A stretch of DNA of 64,000 nucleotides from a virus. This document shows positions 60,138-64,000 of this stretch, piece after piece. The stretch covers positions 50,968 to 114,967 of the IMG/VR virus record IMGVR_UViG_3300007512_000011, one strand, 5' to 3'. Each line of letters opens with the position of its first letter. Position 1 is the first letter of the stretch. A program made the position numbers and the translations under genes. The notes below the pieces were generated by a model. The model did no database searches. It worked only from the letters and a program-made list of their open reading frames with translations, and was not told where the DNA came from.

Positions 60138-62285
60138 TTAGGTTGATGAATTAGGTGTTAATTGACCAAAGCCAGAAGATTGCACATCTCCTGTTGATCC
60201 AACTCTTGTTCCGGGTGGTGAAACCCTTAGTAATGGATCTATGGTGCTATCATTAATAAAAATATCTATGATCTCACTGCTTTGCAGATCTGTATTGATG
60301 ATCTGTAGTTTATAATTTGGATTCTCTGATACGCTGTTACCTTCTCCTGGAGATTGTGCTGCGATTAAATTCTCATCAATGACAGTTTCTGTTGCTGCAA
60401 TTCCGCTACCCTGGTCCTCATGAATATGTTTTCTTGTCACCTTTAAAAACTCAGGATCAAAATATAGCTTAATTCTTCTATGACCAGAGTCCCTCATAGT
60501 ATCAATAAATGTGTCACCAGTCATAAGCATATTTGGATAGGCTTTTGGAGCACCAGATCTAGATATCATTGTAATCCTTAGCTTATTCTTAAACCTGTCA
60601 TAACTAACTCTATACTGGATAGAATACTTTGAAGCAAGTCCTCTAGCATCAACTGATGCGACTGCGTAAATAAATGATGAATCCTTAGTAAACTGTCTAT
60701 CCCTATAAAATTTCTTTGGCATTGGCATCTTTGTCACGAGGGTAGGTGGAACAAGCTCCAATGGACGAGATTTTACCTCTGAGTCATCAAAATCATACTC
60801 AGCTAGAATTGTAAACGGTCTTGAAACTGACCGTCTTCTGAACACCTGAAACCTCTTAATGTCTCGTTGTGGATTTTGTGGAAATTCCCAAAATACAAGT
60901 AAGCTGTCAGTCTTAAAGTCATATTTAAATCTGATATCACCCGGAGGCTTGGGTGGAATTTTCTCCTGGCAGATGACAGTTGTCTTTTTTCCAGCAGAAG
61001 CTATCAAAGCAGTTGACATTATTACCTGATCGGGAGTCGAAGAGTCCCAGTCTCCACTATCTGTATCAATTCGAATTGACTCAAATCTTGACAGGGATAC
61101 AGCCCTTATATTATAAACATACGCACCCCCATAGCGGACAGCTGGATCGATAAATGATGTAATGCTAGGGCTATCAAGAATAACTGGAGGAAGAGGTGAT
61201 AGGTTTCCATCAGAAGTTATCTCAAATTTTTCGATGTAGTATCCTATGAGTGATGACCCCTCTTGTGTGCTAGCGTTGCTGTCAACACTGTCGTCTGGGA
61301 TGGCTTCCTGATGAATAACAGTCATTCCAGGCTGATACTCTGATGCTATGAGTGCTCCGGGTATGGCACTGGATGCGGCATCATTCTGGAGCTTGCTTGC
61401 CATCGATATAACTCCTCGCAGCTCATCCTCATAGACATTGACAGTGTCTATCACTGAACCGCTCAAGAGTGTTCCAAAAATTAAATTATTCACATTAAAA
61501 TTATTTTGAAGAATTTTGATGTCTGATAGTGGATTGACAATGGTCTCCTGTCTTGTGTCAGATTTTGCAAAACTAAAACCCATTGCCTGTGGGTTTCTCA
61601 AAGCAGATCGAATTAAGGATCCTTGTGTTGACGGAGTGACGACAGACTGTAGACCTTGTGACTGCTGTGACACAGAGCCTCCCATATCAGAAAAAACTGC
61701 AGATGATGACAGTGAGGTATAGAATGACTGATCAACACCTGTATCCATCAAGCTAACATTGCTGAAATATGCATTCGATATCGCTGATTCAAACATTAGC
61801 TGCGATGTGTGGTTCGACACTCGTACGTCTTTAAACTGGTCAAGTAATCCAAGATTATTGCTTAGAACATGCCCGAAGCCTGTCGAGCTTTGGTCTGCAG
61901 CAAACGTGTTGAAGTCCGGAGGTGTAAATGTTACCCTCACAAACCTTGGAACTCTATCAATATCTGCAAAGAAGTCCAAACCATCTGCAACTAATTGAGT
62001 TATTGTGACTGGAGATGTGGTCGTTCCCTGATTTACTCTCTCATCCGGAGTAAAGTAGACATAGCTAAACTCTGATTGAATGTTTGATGGCTCTGGGATA
62101 TCAATTCTGGTCACTGGTTTTGAGGGATAAGCAATTGGCAGCTCTAATTCGCGCATGAAACGTCGGGTATTTGTGCTCTGAGCTGGGGGTGGGAACTCAG
62201 GAATGGGAATGGTTCCGCCAGATTCTGCAATCTGTTCTGCCATTGCATTCTGCATGGCTGCAAGCATCTGATCAAGTGTTGGCAT
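60138..62285 (-). CDS. virion protein with fibronectin-III-like repeats, 715 aa
   Basis: Residues about 340-560 contain beta-sandwich sequence of FnIII type (IGYYIEKFEITSDGNLSPLP, GGAYVYNIRAVSLSRF; DIRFKYDFKTDSLLVFWEFP; IKRFQVFRRRSVSRPFTILA; FIYAVASVDARGLAS). The first 330 residues are Ser/Gln/Asn-rich without clear domains. FnIII and Ig-like modules decorate many phage virions and may bind host surface polymers. No T4 counterpart is apparent. It follows the 530-aa gene by 81 bp, with a motif variant in the gap. Confidence 0.65.
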   Translation of the reverse strand: MPTLDQMLAAMQNAMAEQIAESGGTIPIPEFPPPAQSTNTRRFMRELELPIAYPSKPVTRIDIPEPSNIQSEFSYVYFTPDERVNQGTTTSPVTITQLVADGLDFFADIDRVPRFVRVTFTPPDFNTFAADQSSTGFGHVLSNNLGLLDQFKDVRVSNHTSQLMFESAISNAYFSNVSLMDTGVDQSFYTSLSSSAVFSDMGGSVSQQSQGLQSVVTPSTQGSLIRSALRNPQAMGFSFAKSDTRQETIVNPLSDIKILQNNFNVNNLIFGTLLSGSVIDTVNVYEDELRGVISMASKLQNDAASSAIPGALIASEYQPGMTVIHQEAIPDDSVDSNASTQEGSSLIGYYIEKFEITSDGNLSPLPPVILDSPSITSFIDPAVRYGGAYVYNIRAVSLSRFESIRIDTDSGDWDSSTPDQVIMSTALIASAGKKTTVICQEKIPPKPPGDIRFKYDFKTDSLLVFWEFPQNPQRDIKRFQVFRRRSVSRPFTILAEYDFDDSEVKSRPLELVPPTLVTKMPMPKKFYRDRQFTKDSSFIYAVASVDARGLASKYSIQYRVSYDRFKNKLRITMISRSGAPKAYPNMLMTGDTFIDTMRDSGHRRIKLYFDPEFLKVTRKHIHEDQGSGIAATETVIDENLIAAQSPGEGNSVSENPNYKLQIINTDLQSSEIIDIFINDSTIDPLLRVSPPGTRVGSTGDVQSSGFGQLTPNSST

Positions 62286-62310
62286 GGTGCAACCACTCTC
62301 TTTGTCTTAA

Positions 62311-62319
62311 GTTAAATAA
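62311..62319 (-). promoter_or_regulatory. late-promoter-like 9-mer variant TTATTTAAC
   Basis: Minus strand TTATTTAAC (GTTATTTAAC), 25 nt upstream of the 715-aa ATG. It differs from the ATATTTAAN form at the first two positions, so it is the weakest listed member. Confidence 0.25.
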
Positions 62320-62366
62320 CTGTCTTCTCATTGTCACAGCCTGACCTGTGTTTTGAATCATGTTTT

Positions 62367-64000
62367 TCAAAATTCTTCATCTCCCCTCGCCAACACTTCC
62401 TCTCCCGTGCTGCTTATTCGAGTATCTGGCCCACCGGTGACCTGCTGGCCGGGAACATCAAAGCTTTTTACGAGGTCGGCCGTAACAAAGAACTGATAGT
62501 ATGTCGGCTCGTTGGGGTCTATTACTGGAGATGTGCTGGCTGCTATTCCAGTTGATGTTTCGACTCCGTCTCCAGAGCCTCCGGCATCGCTAGATTGACC
62601 CAGCTCAAAAGTTGGGTCATTCTCATCTATTAGGATGCAGAAGACTCGGTCGAAGATCTTCGTTCCTGTGATCTGATTTTTGTATCTCTGTGAATTAAAC
62701 AATGCAGATCGAGAGATCTCGCCTGAGAGACGTGAAAACTCTAGATGGGCTGACTGTGACTTTCCCTTGAATGCACTAAACTTCTTAGCCCTATTCAAGA
62801 GATCAGAGAATTGTGACATAGACTCAGGATCAGGCCCATTGTAAAGGGATGTATCAGGTGTTAGCATAAAGGTTCCTTCTGACACATCTATTCCCATTAG
62901 CAGCTTGAGATACATCTTCAGGTAGTAATCACCCATATTATTATTTGTTATATGATTAACTGTTGCACGTGGTCCACCTACAGGCAGGGCTGTCAGGGCT
63001 GAGAGGCCGCCTTGTGGGTACATGTAATCCTTCCTGGGATCTATCACAGTGCTGATAATTCCTGTCCCTGACGGGTCTGGCTTCATCGAGAAATTTAGAA
63101 AATATGTGTGCCCTCGGAGAGCGGAGGCAGTTTGGGGGATGGGGGGTGACACAGTAGGATCTGACGATACAATATTTCTATTACCTTGAATTATGTGTGC
63201 TGACATGTCGAGTGGGAAAATCAGGGGACGAGACTGGACATATGAATTGACCAAGTTGCGACGGTGGACGTGTAACCTGATCATCGTTGTATCAGAATAG
63301 AATGAATCACCGGTATTGTTAACAGTCTTCTGTCGGAGACCCTCCACCATTCCTGCTGGAAGGCCTACAACTAAAATTCTGTACTTTTTTTCCGGATCTG
63401 TGAATCCTGACGTGCTGAAGAATGCCATAAGATTATCAACCATTCCCTGGTTTATCACCTGAGTTGTCGGAATATAAGGATACTTTTCAGAAAGGTGCTT
63501 TAATCCATACCTCATAGCTCCACTGAGTGCTATCTGGTCCCTTGTCATTGTTTGTAGCAGGTCTGCACCCTCCTGTGTGTCCCTTAGCTTTCTAATAAAT
63601 GCGTCCTGCGGAGTAGAATGAGGATGATTGGCGGGATAGGGTGATGTTAACGAGCTAAGGATCTGTGGGAGCTTTCCAGCAGCACTCTTTGTTATTAAAT
63701 TTAGGTAGTGGAGAATGTTAAACACAGCCATATCCTCCTCAAGAAGCTTCTTTTTTATACCTCCTATCAGAGAGATCATCCTCTCTGCATCTGCCTTGGA
63801 TCCTGAGGCTGTCCCTCCTGTTGCATCTGTATTTGTCAGCACAGCAGTGAGCACCAGATCGAGTATTTCCTCCGAACCCTCCACTGTTCCTATCTTGGTA
63901 AAATTGTCCAAAGCTGTGGTGAAGCCGATGCCATTGAGGACATTATAGTTGAATATCATGTAGCCGCTGCCGGTGTTGGTCGCTTGATCTGACTCGCCAG
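62367..64000 (-). CDS. large virion protein, 5' end probably beyond window
   Basis: 530 aa from ATG 63959, but the frame stays open for 13 further codons to the window edge (ending GSGY before the Met), and there is no Shine-Dalgarno sequence before 63959, so the gene probably starts outside. Helical N-terminal part (residues 1-180) and a beta-rich C-terminal part (HTYFLNFSMKPDPSGTGIIS, FDRVFCILIDENDPTFELGQ). No enzyme motif. It lies first in a cluster of virion proteins. Family unknown to me; structural role inferred from size and neighbours. Confidence 0.65.
   Translation of the reverse strand, partial: GESDQATNTGSGYMIFNYNVLNGIGFTTALDNFTKIGTVEGSEEILDLVLTAVLTNTDATGGTASGSKADAERMISLIGGIKKKLLEEDMAVFNILHYLNLITKSAAGKLPQILSSLTSPYPANHPHSTPQDAFIRKLRDTQEGADLLQTMTRDQIALSGAMRYGLKHLSEKYPYIPTTQVINQGMVDNLMAFFSTSGFTDPEKKYRILVVGLPAGMVEGLRQKTVNNTGDSFYSDTTMIRLHVHRRNLVNSYVQSRPLIFPLDMSAHIIQGNRNIVSSDPTVSPPIPQTASALRGHTYFLNFSMKPDPSGTGIISTVIDPRKDYMYPQGGLSALTALPVGGPRATVNHITNNNMGDYYLKMYLKLLMGIDVSEGTFMLTPDTSLYNGPDPESMSQFSDLLNRAKKFSAFKGKSQSAHLEFSRLSGEISRSALFNSQRYKNQITGTKIFDRVFCILIDENDPTFELGQSSDAGGSGDGVETSTGIAASTSPVIDPNEPTYYQFFVTADLVKSFDVPGQQVTGGPDTRISSTGEEVLARGDEEF

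Noticed and set aside
1-64000. CRISPR array, tRNA genes, insertion sequences or attachment sites
   Set aside because: I saw no regularly spaced repeats, no cloverleaf-like sequences and no transposase or integrase genes. I could not run a tRNA or repeat search.

Overview
The window looks like a 64-kb stretch of the genome of a large contractile-tailed bacteriophage (myovirus) with a T4-type virion. Every gene I can support is on the minus strand, genes are packed with overlaps or gaps of a few bases, Shine-Dalgarno sequences are bacterial (AGGAG type), and GTG or TTG starts are frequent. I see no tRNA, rRNA, CRISPR array, insertion sequence or plus-strand gene. The protein families fit a deep-branching, probably aquatic relative of the T4 superfamily; the habitat is an inference only. 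No gap between genes exceeds about 200 bases.

In the direction of transcription (high to low coordinates): (1) 55-64 kb holds large virion surface or fibre-like proteins (530+, 715, 233, 421 and 957 aa). (2) 50.3-55.1 kb holds recombination and replication genes: a RuvC-like resolvase, a CHC2/Toprim primase and a single-polypeptide fusion of SbcD- and SbcC-like proteins (gp47/gp46 equivalents). (3) 38.9-50.3 kb is the head module: a zinc-finger protein, a conserved small protein, terminase large subunit, portal, a probable core protein, prohead protease, four small assembly proteins, an acidic scaffold and the major capsid protein, closed by a strong terminator. (4) 33.8-38.9 kb holds a sulfotransferase, a probable head decoration protein, a protein with a histone H1-like tail, and the neck/terminator proteins (gp13, gp14 and gp15-like). 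(5) 16.4-33.8 kb is the tail: two tandem paralogous sheath proteins of over 1000 aa, tube, gp26-like and gp51-like hub proteins that overlap at a T8 run, tape measure, and very large baseplate proteins, two of which carry an EF-hand-like calcium loop. (6) 11.9-16.4 kb holds a short family A DNA polymerase without exonuclease, an HD-domain protein, an unknown protein with basic clusters, and a gp32-like single-strand binding protein. (7) 3.8-11.9 kb is one tightly coupled operon: RecA, 5' nuclease, DnaB-like helicase, class II ribonucleotide reductase, ClpP-like protease, acyl-CoA thioesterase and endolysin. (8) 0-3.8 kb holds two related tail-fibre-like proteins, the last one cut by the window edge.

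The genome is a mosaic. Morphogenesis is T4-like in content and roughly in order, but replication uses a RecA-type recombinase, a palm/fingers-only PolA and a B12-dependent reductase. The most interesting regulatory signal is a recurring 9-mer, close to ATAT(T/G)TA(T/A)N, mostly 24-35 bases upstream of virion gene starts. It is absent in front of the recA and ssb genes, which instead share a sigma70-like element beginning TTGAACAT. This may be a phage-specific late promoter that differs in orientation from the T4 late promoter.
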